Below, in pieces: positions 17,267-25,977 of a stretch of DNA of 64,000 nucleotides. The DNA is from Paraburkholderia fynbosensis (GTDB taxonomy: Bacteria; Pseudomonadota; Gammaproteobacteria; Burkholderiales; Burkholderiaceae): positions 1 through 64,000 of the forward strand of contig NZ_CADIKI010000006.1 of the NCBI RefSeq assembly GCF_902859935.1. Reading direction: 5' to 3'. How positions within the stretch are numbered: position 1 is the stretch's first letter; every line of letters begins with the position of its first letter. The notes beneath the pieces were generated by a model. That model was not told the origin of the DNA. It saw only the letters and a list, made by a program, of their open reading frames with translations, and did not search any database. The position numbers were made by a program, and so were the translations under genes.

Positions 17267-17414
17267 GATCGCTCCATGGGTTCGTTCACGCCTGGTTGTA
17301 CGTCGCCCTTTGAGGGGCGCTTTCTTCGGGACGTCTCTACAGGGACTTCCTTTCTACGGCCTCCGACGACGAAGCTTCCTCCGGGCGCGCTCAATGAGGA
17401 TGCCTCATCAGTTG

Positions 17415-17438
17415 TCCCCGAAGGAAGCCTCCTTCGGG
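17415..17438. terminator. hairpin between S53 and S10 peptidase genes (distal)
   Basis: A stem CCCCGAAGG / CCTTCGGGG around a short loop lies in the 237-bp gap. It is strong but not followed by a clear T run on the minus strand. It could be a terminator or an RNA processing/stability element. Confidence 0.45.
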
Positions 17439-17468
17439 GGCGTGCCGAAGGAGTTCCGAGGGACGCGC

Positions 17469-17492
17469 CTGGGGCCATCCATTTGGCCCCAG
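17469..17492. terminator. hairpin directly downstream of S53 peptidase gene
   Basis: A perfect 9-bp inverted repeat (CTGGGGCCA / TGGCCCCAG) with a 6-base AT-rich loop begins 12 bp after the stop of the S53 gene on the minus strand. It is a likely terminator or attenuator before the S10 gene. Confidence 0.55.
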
Positions 17493-17503
17493 CAACTTGC
17501 AGA

Positions 17504-19063
17504 CTATAGTGCGTCCGCGACCTTCTGACCATTGGGACTGCCGAGCCCAGTGCATGCATCCCAACCGGCGGCAGCCGCGAAGCTGCCGTTGTTGCCTTGT
17601 GTGATGTCGTTGCACGCATCCGGCGCCTTGTACAGCTTCGGATTGACGAAGCCGGCCGGCTGACCTTTTGCCGCGTTGATCCGCGCAATCAGCGCTGCCC
17701 ACAGCGGCGCGACCGCGCTGGTGCCGCCGACCACCGTCTGAGTGCCGTCAATCAACACGCTGTAGCCCGTGATCGGCGACGCGTCGCCCGCCACGTCGGG
17801 CACGCCGCGCCCGCTGAGCGGCTTGCTCCCGCCGCCCGTCGACTTCGCCGACAAACCCTTTTGCCACGCCGGTACCGGGAACGCCCGGCTCACACCACCG
17901 CCGCCCGCGCCGCCTTCCGCGCCATCGTTCCACACCACCTCGTGCGAGATCGACGTGCCCGCCGCGGTCAGGCTCGTGCCGCCGCAAGCCAGCACGTAGG
18001 GGCTCGACGCCGGGAAATCGACCTGCTCGCCGCCGCTCGCGCCGTCGCTCGAACCGCTGTCGCCAGAGGCCGCGCAGACCGTCACGCCGAGCGCCGCCGC
18101 ATTCTGCAACACGCTGTTGAACGCCTTCAGCGACTGGCTGGTCCAGATCGACTCCGGGCCGCCCCAACTGACCGAGATCACCGACGGCTTGTTGGCCGTG
18201 TCGTGCACCGCGCGGCTCACGGCGTCGATGAAACCTGCGTCGCTGTTCTGCGTGAAATACACGGCGATGGTCGCGCCAGGCACGATCGCACCGACGATTT
18301 CGATGTCGAGCGTGACCTCGCCGTCCGGCCCGCTCGGGTCGCCGCTCGGATGATTGCCGCCTTGATCGACACCGACCGTTTTCACCGTGGGCGACGCCAC
18401 GCCGAGGCTTGCAAAATAAGTGTTGAGATCGCTGGTGTTATAGCCGCCGCCGAGTTCGATGATGCCGACGCACTGCCCTGCGCCATCGCCTTGCGGAAAC
18501 TGATAAAGCGACGCGAGTTGCGGCGGCGTGAAGGACGCCTGGTGCGCTTTGGCCGGCACGAACGGCGGCCGGATGCGAAAGTGCGGCCGCGCCTGTGGCC
18601 GGTTGTCGAGCCCGAGCACCGCTTCGACCACGTCGTGCAGATCGTCCGGCACGCTGATCGCGCCGGTGCGCCCGCGGAACTGGCCGGCCGTGTGATGTTC
18701 GTAATGTTCCAGCTTGACCTCGAATGCGCTCTGGAATTGCGCGATCGTGCCGCTCAACAGAACCGAGCGCGCCGCCGCATCCTCGCGCACGACCGTCAAG
18801 CCGTGCGCGGTGGCGAAGTCCTTGACCTTCGCGATGTCGTCCGGCGCGGCGCCGTAATCTTTGGCGAGCGTCTCACGCGACAGCGGCTGGACGCCGGGGT
18901 CGCCGGCTTCGATCCGGCTCATCAGCGCATCGAACTGCGCCTGCTGCTGACGGCGCAGCATCACGAAAACCTCGATCCGCTCCGCCGGATCGCATTGCCC
19001 AACTACCTTCGAACCGAGTTCTTCGGTTCGCTCGCTTCCCGGCAACGGGTGCTTGTTGACCAT
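17504..19063 (-). CDS. S53-family serine-carboxyl peptidase (kumamolisin-like) with pro-domain
   Basis: A 519-residue protein. An N-terminal pro-kumamolisin activation domain (about residues 20-165; LAKDYGAAPDDIAKVKDFA) is followed by the S53 catalytic domain. Catalytic Glu and Asp lie in PDGEVTLDIEIVGAI. The oxyanion Asp region is AASGDSGSSDG, and the nucleophile Ser is in VGGTSAVAPLWAALIAR. The C-terminal Asp-rich calcium region reads GWDACTGLGSPNG. The family is acid-active. The start is ATG 19063, because AGGAG lies 9 bp upstream. No classical signal peptide is visible, which is common in this family. Confidence 0.9.
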   Translation of the reverse strand: MVNKHPLPGSERTEELGSKVVGQCDPAERIEVFVMLRRQQQAQFDALMSRIEAGDPGVQPLSRETLAKDYGAAPDDIAKVKDFATAHGLTVVREDAAARSVLLSGTIAQFQSAFEVKLEHYEHHTAGQFRGRTGAISVPDDLHDVVEAVLGLDNRPQARPHFRIRPPFVPAKAHQASFTPPQLASLYQFPQGDGAGQCVGIIELGGGYNTSDLNTYFASLGVASPTVKTVGVDQGGNHPSGDPSGPDGEVTLDIEIVGAIVPGATIAVYFTQNSDAGFIDAVSRAVHDTANKPSVISVSWGGPESIWTSQSLKAFNSVLQNAAALGVTVCAASGDSGSSDGASGGEQVDFPASSPYVLACGGTSLTAAGTSISHEVVWNDGAEGGAGGGGVSRAFPVPAWQKGLSAKSTGGGSKPLSGRGVPDVAGDASPITGYSVLIDGTQTVVGGTSAVAPLWAALIARINAAKGQPAGFVNPKLYKAPDACNDITQGNNGSFAAAAGWDACTGLGSPNGQKVADAL

Positions 19064-19367
19064 AGTGTCGACTCTCCTGTAAGCGTGACGGCGCGGGCCG
19101 CAAAGTGGACCCGAGCACGGCGCGCGCCTGCCCAACCTGATGGCATGGCGCACGGCGGCCGCTTGCTGATTCAACGGTTTCCTCAAACCGTCCGACCCTA
19201 GCATTCGACCACAGTTCCGGCGCGAGCGGCAGTTGTCCGGATGGCCAATGCGCGTTGCGTCAATGCGCATCCCGCACCGCTCGCGCTATGATGCTGCAGC
19301 GGCAATCCAGCCGTTACATTGCCTCGCGCGCCGCCCGCGCGCCTGATCGAAGAATCAGAGGAACCCC

Positions 19368-19877
19368 ATGTCAATTTCGATGTATCAAGCATCCCTGCCC
19401 GTGCTGATTCGCGGCCTGACGAACCTGCAAGCCATCCTTGGCAAAGCGGAAGTGCATGCTGCCGAGAAGCAGATCGAGCCTTCGGTGTTCACGAACGCCC
19501 GGCTCGCACCGGACATGCTCCCGCTAGTCCGCCAGGTCTATATCGCGAGCGACACCGCCAAGGGTTGCGCCGCGCGTCTGGCCGGCGTCGAAGCGCCGAA
19601 ATACGAAGACGTCGAACAGACCTTCGACGAGCTCCAGGCCCGCCTTCAGAAGACGATCGATTATCTGAAGGAATTCACCGCGGCGCAGATCGACGGCTCG
19701 GAAGAGCGTCCCATCACGCTGAAGATGCGCACGGGTCCGGTCGAGTTCACGGGGCTGTCGTATCTGCTCGGGTTCGTGCTGCCGAACTTCTATTTTCACG
19801 TCACGACCGCGTACGACATTCTGCGTCACAACGGCGTCGAACTCGGCAAGCTGGACTACCTGGGCGGCATCAAGTAA
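19368..19877 (+). CDS. DUF1993 family protein
   Basis: A 169-residue soluble protein that matches the DUF1993 family (MSISMYQASLPVLIRGLTNL at the start; LSYLLGFVLPNFYFHVTTAY near residue 125). The fold resembles the four-helix DinB/YfiT type, but the function is unknown. AGAGGAA lies 5 bp before the ATG. It appears to be a single gene. Confidence 0.8.
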   Translation: MSISMYQASLPVLIRGLTNLQAILGKAEVHAAEKQIEPSVFTNARLAPDMLPLVRQVYIASDTAKGCAARLAGVEAPKYEDVEQTFDELQARLQKTIDYLKEFTAAQIDGSEERPITLKMRTGPVEFTGLSYLLGFVLPNFYFHVTTAYDILRHNGVELGKLDYLGGIK

Positions 19878-19943
19878 AGCGAACACACTGGCGTCGGGCG
19901 CGGCATGCGTTAGACGCGCCACCCGCGATGCGTCGTGCCGCGA

Positions 19944-20264
19944 CTAGATGCGCGGCTGAAACGCGATGACTGCCATGCCGGCCAGCGTCAACGCCGCGCC
20001 GGCCGCGTCCCACAGCGTGGGCCGCACCTTGTCGACGCACCACAGCCACGCAATCGCCACCGCCACGTACACACCGCCGTAAGCCGCATACACCCGGCCC
20101 GCGGCGGTGCCGTGCAGCGTCAGCAGCCACGCGAACAAGGCGAGGCTGAGCGCGCCGGGCAATAGCAGCCACGTCGAGCCGCCCTCTTTGAGCCAGCGCC
20201 ACGGCAAATAGCACCCGACAATTTCGGCAACGGCAGTCACAACATACAGCAGGAAAGTTTTCAT
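19944..20264 (-). CDS. YnfA-family (UPF0060) small membrane protein
   Basis: A 106-residue protein with four transmembrane helices and the conserved YnfA/UPF0060 sequence [16 protein letters not shown], then [17 protein letters not shown]. The family is related to small multidrug resistance proteins, and its transport role is not settled. The start is ATG 20264, placing the first helix at residue 2. An upstream ATG at 20276 adds four residues. Confidence 0.88.
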   Translation of the reverse strand: MKTFLLYVVTAVAEIVGCYLPWRWLKEGGSTWLLLPGALSLALFAWLLTLHGTAAGRVYAAYGGVYVAVAIAWLWCVDKVRPTLWDAAGAALTLAGMAVIAFQPRI

Positions 20265-20400
20265 CGATGGGTGCAAGCAAATGGTCGTGTCGCCGCGTAC
20301 GGATGCGCGGCCCTATCGGCTTTATTAACACAATCACCTGGCGAAGCGGGCATGCCGCGTGCGACAGTCCTCGTTCCCTGTTTCCTGCTGGCTATCAGTC

Positions 20401-20574
20401 ATGAGCGTCGCGTCGCCCTGTATCGACATCTGCAAGTTCGACAGCGAAACCGGCTTCTGTATCGGCTGCATGCGCACCCGCGACGAATGCAAAAGCTGGA
20501 AGAAGATGAAGGACAAGCATCGCCGGAAGATCATCGAGGACCGTCCGCGCCGCGAGCACAAGCTGAAGAAGTGA
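20401..20574 (+). CDS. DUF1289 family protein
   Basis: A 57-residue cysteine-rich protein with the DUF1289 pattern SPCIDICKFD, FCIGCMRT, DECKSW. The five cysteines could bind a metal. The C-terminus is strongly basic (KHRRKIIED, RREHKLKK). Function unknown. The start at 20401 fits the family, and the longer reading from 20359 adds unconserved residues. Confidence 0.8.
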   Translation: MSVASPCIDICKFDSETGFCIGCMRTRDECKSWKKMKDKHRRKIIEDRPRREHKLKK

Positions 20575-20628
20575 GCGGCTCGCGGGACCATCACAACGAG
20601 CCGCGCGAGGCATCGCCGAGCGGCCCCG

Positions 20629-21279
20629 TCAGTCGATTGAAAGCCGCAGCGCGAAGCCGATCAATGCGGATGAAAATGCCCAGCGCTGCAAGGTCTGCGC
20701 AAGCGGATGGGCGCGCATCCAGTTGGCAATCCGAGCGGCGCCGATTGCGTAAAGCCCATCGAAACACGCGCCGATTGCAAGCAGCACCGCACCGAGTTCG
20801 ATCATCTGCCAAGCGACCGGCCCCGCTTCCGGACGCACGAATTGCGGCAACAACACCGAGCAGAACAGCAACGCCTTCGGGTTCAGCAGATTCGTCAACA
20901 AGCCTTTGACGAACGCTGCCCGCAGCGGACGCGCCCCGGCGTTCGCGGTCTGCGCAGCGCTGCCATCATTGCCGCCCTCGGGCAGCGCGAACACCGGCGA
21001 GCGGAAAATCTGAATCCCCACCCAGGCGAGATACACCGCGCCGCCATAGCGCACGACGTCATACAGCCACGGCGCGCTGCGCAATAGCGCCGCCACGCCG
21101 CACGCCGAGAGCGTCACATGCGTGGCGCGCGCCAGACCCAGCCCGCCGGCGGCTGCGAGACCGCTGCGCACGCCGCGTCCGATGCTGGTTTGCAGGACCA
21201 GCGCCATGTCCGGCCCCGGCACCGCGTAGACGACGACCAACGCCGCGATATAAACCGCCAGCAGGTGTGCGGAAATCAT
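20629..21279 (-). CDS. LysE/RhtB-family amino-acid exporter
   Basis: A 216-residue membrane protein with about six helices. The LysE signature is in the N-terminal third (VYAVPGPDMALVLQTSIGRG; GLGLARATHV), followed by NLLNPKALLFCSVLLPQFV. It is divergent from an Lrp/AsnC-type regulator gene with a 155-bp shared region, the classic arrangement for a regulated amino-acid exporter. Substrate unknown. Confidence 0.88.
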   Translation of the reverse strand: MISAHLLAVYIAALVVVYAVPGPDMALVLQTSIGRGVRSGLAAAGGLGLARATHVTLSACGVAALLRSAPWLYDVVRYGGAVYLAWVGIQIFRSPVFALPEGGNDGSAAQTANAGARPLRAAFVKGLLTNLLNPKALLFCSVLLPQFVRPEAGPVAWQMIELGAVLLAIGACFDGLYAIGAARIANWMRAHPLAQTLQRWAFSSALIGFALRLSID

Positions 21280-21434
21280 CTGAGCCTCCTGTTCTCAAGG
21301 GCTCTATCTTGCTATCGTCGGCGGAGGGTTTGCTGGCGAATGTCTAAGCTCTCACTCGCGTATTTGGAGGAATACGCTAAGATTCTTACTTCGAAGCAGA
21401 TTTTCCACTATTTCAGCGCAGCCCCGCCCAAGCC

Positions 21435-21902
21435 ATGACAGCCGACCTCGACAAGACAGACCGCGCGATCCTCGCCGCGCTGCAGAATGACGGCCGCATG
21501 TCGAATGCGCGGCTCGCCGAAACGGTCGGCTTGAGCGAGACGCCCTGCGCGCGCCGTCTCAAGCGTCTCGAAAGCGACGGCTATATCGACCAGTACCGTG
21601 CGATGCTCTCGCGCTCCGCGCTCGGCTTCGGCGTCGTCGCGTTCGTGTATGTGCGCTTCGCGGTGCACGACCGGGCGGTGGCGACCCGCTTTGAGCGCGA
21701 GGTGCAGGCAATCCCGCGCATTCTCACGTGCCATAACGTGTCGGGCAGCGCCGATTACATCCTGCAAGTGGTGGCGCGCGACCTCGACGATTACGGCAGC
21801 TTCATGCGCGACGAGATGCGCAGCCTGCCTGGCGTGACGTCGGTGGAGTCGGCGTTGTCGTTGCGGGAAGTGAAGGCCAACGGCGGTTTGCCGCTGTCCT
21901 GA
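21435..21902 (+). CDS. Lrp/AsnC-family transcriptional regulator
   Basis: A 155-residue regulator. The N-terminal helix-turn-helix (DKTDRAILAALQNDGRMSNA, then ARLAETVGLSETPCARRLKR) precedes a RAM ligand-binding domain (ILTCHNVSGSADYILQVVAR, then DLDDYGSFMRDEM). It probably senses an amino acid and controls the divergently transcribed LysE-type exporter, which is inference from the gene pair. Confidence 0.88.
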   Translation: MTADLDKTDRAILAALQNDGRMSNARLAETVGLSETPCARRLKRLESDGYIDQYRAMLSRSALGFGVVAFVYVRFAVHDRAVATRFEREVQAIPRILTCHNVSGSADYILQVVARDLDDYGSFMRDEMRSLPGVTSVESALSLREVKANGGLPLS

Positions 21903-21967
21903 GCGCGAACGTGGCATAGTCACCCCTTTGAAACGGCGTGAGCCGACCAGACGAACTCGGAGTTTTC

Positions 21968-22201
21968 ATGGACCACGAAAAGGCGCGAGCCGAAGAATCA
22001 GCCGCGATGGAGCGTGTATTGACCGCGACCCAACGGGTGCAGTCGGCCTTTGCGTCGCTGCAATCGCAATTCCCGCCCGCTGGCAGCGGCAAGCCCTCAC
22101 AGTTCGCGCTGCAAACGTTCGACGCCGCGTTGCAGGAACTCGAAGACGCCCAGGCGGCATTCGACGAATTGCTCGGCGACCTGCTCGACGGCAATCGCTG
22201 A
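21968..22201 (+). CDS. small hypothetical helical protein
   Basis: A 77-residue soluble protein, predicted mostly helical (AMERVLTATQRVQSAFASLQ, LQELEDAQAAFDELLGDLLD) with coiled-coil character. No family is recognised. The start at 21968 follows GGAG at a plausible distance. Confidence 0.5.
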   Translation: MDHEKARAEESAAMERVLTATQRVQSAFASLQSQFPPAGSGKPSQFALQTFDAALQELEDAQAAFDELLGDLLDGNR

Positions 22202-22360
22202 ACGGCAAAACCGGCCGCCCGTTGCGCCGTGGGCACGGCGCTTTGCGCCAGGGTCGGCGAAAGAATGCTTCGTTTAACGAAGCATTCCGATGTCCGGCTG
22301 CGCATGGGCCGCGCTATCGGGGCCCCACGGAACAGCTCGGGTGAATTGCAAATACCCGCG

Positions 22361-22837
22361 TCAACGTGCGTGCGTTTCGACAACGGGCTCACAAAGAATC
22401 GGGAAGTTGACCGAATTCGCGATATAGCACTTTTCGTGCGCCACATGATGCAAGTGCGTGGCCTGTTCGACATCGTCTCCTGCCTGAATCACAACGTGCG
22501 GACGCAGAACGATCTCTGCAAAGCGGCCTTGCTGCGCGCTGTCGAGCATGGTGCCTTCGGCGTCGTCGCGATACTCGAGCACCACGATGCCGGCATCCGC
22601 GCAAAGATGCAGATACCAGAGCTTGTGACACGCGCAAGCCGAAGCGACCAGCAGGTCCTCCGGATTCCATCGGTTGGCGTCGCCGAGAAAAGCCGCATCC
22701 GACGACCCCGGGATGGCCGGCTTGCCGCCTGCTGTAATCAGATGATCGCGGCCGTAATCGCGGTAGCCGGAGGTGCCGCTGCCGCGGTTGCCTGTCCATT
22801 GCACCGTTACCTTGTATTTGTGCTCGCCGTATGCCAT
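22361..22837 (-). CDS. OsmC-family peroxiredoxin-like protein
   Basis: A 158-residue OsmC/Ohr-type protein. Both family cysteines are present: one in LVASACACHKLWYLHLC near residue 70, and the resolving one in HEKCYIANSVNFPI near residue 136. Catalytic-context residues ANRWNPEDLL are also present. OsmC proteins reduce organic hydroperoxides in the cytoplasm with thiols. It is a single gene with AGGAG upstream of ATG 22837. Confidence 0.88.
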   Translation of the reverse strand: MAYGEHKYKVTVQWTGNRGSGTSGYRDYGRDHLITAGGKPAIPGSSDAAFLGDANRWNPEDLLVASACACHKLWYLHLCADAGIVVLEYRDDAEGTMLDSAQQGRFAEIVLRPHVVIQAGDDVEQATHLHHVAHEKCYIANSVNFPILCEPVVETHAR

Positions 22838-22934
22838 GCCTCGCTCCTTCGTCGGAAAACCGTGCCGGGATGGGCATTTTATACGCGATGTTCACGACGA
22901 CCGGCGCGACATACGCGAGCGTGACGAAACCGGT

Positions 22935-23273
22935 CTAGCGACGCGGCGCCGCCTTGCCGGTCACGTTCGGCGCGCGCGGATCGGGGTTCATGTCGAGGCT
23001 CGTGCCGTTTGCCCGCATGTTGTTGAGCGCCGGACCCGAACTGCTGCGGCTGGTTACGCCCGCGGACATGCCAACGCCCGGTGTCGGGCTGAGACCCGTG
23101 CCTGTGCCCGTCCCCATGCCCGCAGCAGCGGCGCCGGTGGTGTTGGCGCCGCTCGACTGCGTGCCGCTCATACCGGCGCTGGTGTTGCCCGACTGCTGAG
23201 CATCGGCGGCGCCCGCGATACCGACCAATAGCGCTACCAATGTCACCGCCATACTGCCCGTTACGATCTTCAT
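22935..23273 (-). CDS. small exported low-complexity protein
   Basis: A 112-residue protein with a signal peptide (AVTLVALLVGIAGAADA, cleavage near residue 25). The mature part is a Gly/Thr/Ser/Ala-rich tail (GAAAAGMGTGTGTGLSP), ending in NMRANGTSLDMNPDPRAPN. No family is recognised. The biased composition suggests a secreted or cell-surface role at most. Confidence 0.5.
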   Translation of the reverse strand: MKIVTGSMAVTLVALLVGIAGAADAQQSGNTSAGMSGTQSSGANTTGAAAAGMGTGTGTGLSPTPGVGMSAGVTSRSSSGPALNNMRANGTSLDMNPDPRAPNVTGKAAPRR

Positions 23274-23435
23274 GGCCCACTCCGTCACATCGTTGAATTG
23301 CCGCGAGCGCAATGCCGCGCAAAGCGGCGTGCTCAATACGTATGACGACGCGCGCCCTGCTTCGTTCAAGTGCGCACAATCACGGGCCGACACGCGATGC
23401 GCAATAATCGACAGCTTTTTTCACCCGCCACGCCG

Positions 23436-23665
23436 ATGACGACACCCGCCTTCGCCCCCTTCCAGGATCTCGCCCGCACCCTGCTGCCGCACGCCTTCGA
23501 CAAGGACAACGGCGACGGCTCGCACGACACCTCGCATCTGCAGCGGGTCTGGAAGAACGCCGCGGCGATCCGTCCGGTTTCCAGACAGCGACCGGCGCAC
23601 GTATGGCCGCCGTTCGGCACGCGCGGCTAAACCGTTTCGTCGACGAATTCGCGGAAGAGATCTGA
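23436..23665 (+). pseudogene. HD-domain phosphohydrolase remnant with internal deletion
   Basis: The N-terminus matches a common HD-family phosphohydrolase (about 195 residues intact): PFQDLARTLLPHAFD, then DGSHDTSHLQRVWKNAAAIR. It then jumps, with a frame change, to the family C-terminus (MAAVRHARLNRFVDEFAEEI, stop at 23663-23665). Most of the catalytic centre, including the central HD pair, is missing. This is a decayed gene, not a functional short protein. Confidence 0.7.
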
Positions 23666-23973
23666 GCGCGGAATGACGCGTGCGCGAATGGATGGATGAA
23701 GCGTCTCGCTGTACGGACGCTCACGCCCACCAGGCGCGCCGCAAACCAGGCATCGGCAAGATCGTCCGGCACGTCGCATGAAGGGGCAAAGTTACCGCGA
23801 CCTGGCGCGCGCAAGCAGCCAGTCCCGCGACCACGAGACCCTCGCCGTCGCCCCCTCGCCGAACGCTTCATGCATCTCATCCGCCTTTCACCCACCCACC
23901 CGCCAAAAAGCCATAACACCACCCTGCCGAGCGTTATGATCGATCGTTACGCCAGCACGGCCGATCGCGCACG

Positions 23974-25977
23974 ATGGAGCACGCCTACATCCACCTTCTG
24001 CACCAGTTAGCCGGCCACTCGGCGTGGATGCTCACGGTCGTCTTCCTCGCAGCCTTTCTCGAAGCACTTGCCGTCGTCGGCACGTTCGTCCCCGGCAGCA
24101 CGGCGATGTTCCTCGCCGGCGCGCTGACCGGCACCGGTTCGCTGAGCCTCGGCTGGGTATTCGTGTGGGCAATCGTCGGCGCAATCGCCGGCGACGGCAT
24201 GAGCTTCTGGATCGGCGGCCGCTACAAGGAGCGGATCGTCCAGCTGTGGCCGTTCCGCAAACACCCCGAGTTGCTCGACGCGGGCCACCGCTTCTTTCAC
24301 AAGCATGGCGTGAAGAGCGTCGTGCTTGCACGTTTCATCGGCCCGTTGCGGGCCATCGTGCCGGTCGTCGCGGGCATGCTCGGCATGCCGCCGCTGCGCT
24401 TCTACGCGATGAACGTGCTGTCCGCACTGTTGTGGGCGCCCGCCCATATCCTGCCGGGCGTGGTGTTCGGCGCGTCGGTGCTGCTGGCCGGCGCGGTGTC
24501 GTTCCGGCTCGTCGTGATTCTCGCGCTGCTTGTATGCATTGTCTGGCTCAGCTTTCGCGGCGCCGGCTTCCTGCTCTCGCACGCGAACGCATGGTCGAGC
24601 GCGGCGGGCCGCCATCTCGGCGATTGGGCGTGCCGGCATCCCGGGCCGCTCGGCCGCGTCGCGCGCAAGATGCTCGATCCCGAGACGCCGGACGCGACCT
24701 ACATCCTCGTGACTTCGCTGATCGTGCTGGTGGCCGGGGCGCTTTTTATCGGCGTGCTTGGCGATGTCGTCAACGGCGATCCGCTGACGGCCGTCGATCT
24801 GTCCGTCTATCACTTCCTGCAGTCGGTGCGCACGCCGTGGAGCGACAGCGTTCTCGCCGGTCTCGAGACGCTCGGCAGCGGCGCCACCCTGACGGCGCTG
24901 ATCGCGATGGTCGTGGTGTGGATGCTGTGGGAGCGGCGCTGGCGCACCATCGGCTACTGGCTCGCGGCGGTGGTGTTTTCCCAATTGTTGATCTTTGGGC
25001 TGCAGTTTGCGATGCACCGCGCGCCGCCCAACGAACTGATGAGCGCTCACTACGTGTTTCCGAGCAACCACGTTGCCGCGACGGTCATCGTGTATGGCTT
25101 TCTTTCGTTCCTGCTGGCGCGGCGGGTCGGCATGCTGGTGGGCGTTCTGGTGGCGGCCGTCAGTACGATCGTGGTGATCGTGGTCGCGCTCGCGGGCGTG
25201 TACTTCGGGCGCTACTGGCTCTCCGATGCGATCGGCGGCGCCGCGCTCGCGTACGCGTGGGTGGCGCTCGTCGCGCTGACGGCGATGTGGCGGCATCCGC
25301 AAGCGCCGCCGCGGCGCACATTCATGCCCGCGGTGGTGCTGGCGGTCATACTGTTGAGCGTGGGGGTGCAGTTCCGCGTCAATCCACCGGCGCCGCCTGC
25401 CAGTGCGCAGCGCGCGGCGCCCGTGCTGGTCACGCAGTCCGAGTGGACGCTCTCCTTGTGGAAGCGCCTGCCGTGTTATCGCTCGGATATGGGCGGCGAC
25501 CGCGAGGAGCCGCTCACGCTGCAGTGGGTGTCGGACCTCGATGCAATCCGCGGACAACTGCGCGCCCATGGATGGGTCGAGGGCACCGACGTGTCCGCGC
25601 ACAGCCTGCTCTCGCTCGCATCGCCCGATGTCGCCGCGGTCTCGCTGCCGGTCTTGCCCAAGCTCAACAACGGGGTGCCTTCGTCGCTGGTCTTCATGCG
25701 CCCCGGCGATACGCGCGCCGAACGCGACGTGCTGCGCTTCTGGCCAAGCGGTTATGCAGTGGCGAACGGCAACACCGCCACGCCGCTGTGGGTCGGCGCG
25801 CTCGCGCACGAGCGGCTTTCGCGGCGGACGTGGCCCATCAACATTCTGCGGGTCGACAGGCAGGCGGCTGCTTTCGATGCGCGCGAAAAACCGGGCGCCG
25901 GATTCGGCGCCGCGATTCTCGCCAAGGTGGATTGTCATGGCGTGCCGGTGTCGTTGCTGGCGTCGCCGGTGGATTGA
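23974..25977 (+). CDS. DedA-PAP2-LssY C-terminal fusion membrane protein
   Basis: A 667-residue three-part protein. Residues ~1-200 are a DedA/VTT membrane domain (VVGTFVPGSTAMFLAGALTG; ARFIGPLRAIVPVVAGMLGM). Residues ~245-440 are a PAP2 phosphatase-like domain of about six helices. Residues ~490-660 are an LssY-type C-terminal domain (LWKRLPCYRSDMGG; RPGDTRAERDVLRFW). The PAP2 site keeps MHRAPPNE and VFPSNH. The third motif reads GVYFGRYWLSDAIGG, with the usual catalytic His replaced by Tyr and the preceding Arg absent. A lipid phosphatase or scramblase role is therefore uncertain. Confidence 0.8.
   Translation: MEHAYIHLLHQLAGHSAWMLTVVFLAAFLEALAVVGTFVPGSTAMFLAGALTGTGSLSLGWVFVWAIVGAIAGDGMSFWIGGRYKERIVQLWPFRKHPELLDAGHRFFHKHGVKSVVLARFIGPLRAIVPVVAGMLGMPPLRFYAMNVLSALLWAPAHILPGVVFGASVLLAGAVSFRLVVILALLVCIVWLSFRGAGFLLSHANAWSSAAGRHLGDWACRHPGPLGRVARKMLDPETPDATYILVTSLIVLVAGALFIGVLGDVVNGDPLTAVDLSVYHFLQSVRTPWSDSVLAGLETLGSGATLTALIAMVVVWMLWERRWRTIGYWLAAVVFSQLLIFGLQFAMHRAPPNELMSAHYVFPSNHVAATVIVYGFLSFLLARRVGMLVGVLVAAVSTIVVIVVALAGVYFGRYWLSDAIGGAALAYAWVALVALTAMWRHPQAPPRRTFMPAVVLAVILLSVGVQFRVNPPAPPASAQRAAPVLVTQSEWTLSLWKRLPCYRSDMGGDREEPLTLQWVSDLDAIRGQLRAHGWVEGTDVSAHSLLSLASPDVAAVSLPVLPKLNNGVPSSLVFMRPGDTRAERDVLRFWPSGYAVANGNTATPLWVGALAHERLSRRTWPINILRVDRQAAAFDAREKPGAGFGAAILAKVDCHGVPVSLLASPVD

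Noticed and set aside
23380-23922. 180-codon minus-strand frame with a helix-turn-helix-looking stretch near 23760
   Set aside because: It overlaps the HD-phosphohydrolase remnant, has a start without a ribosome site, and the apparent motif is a single short match.
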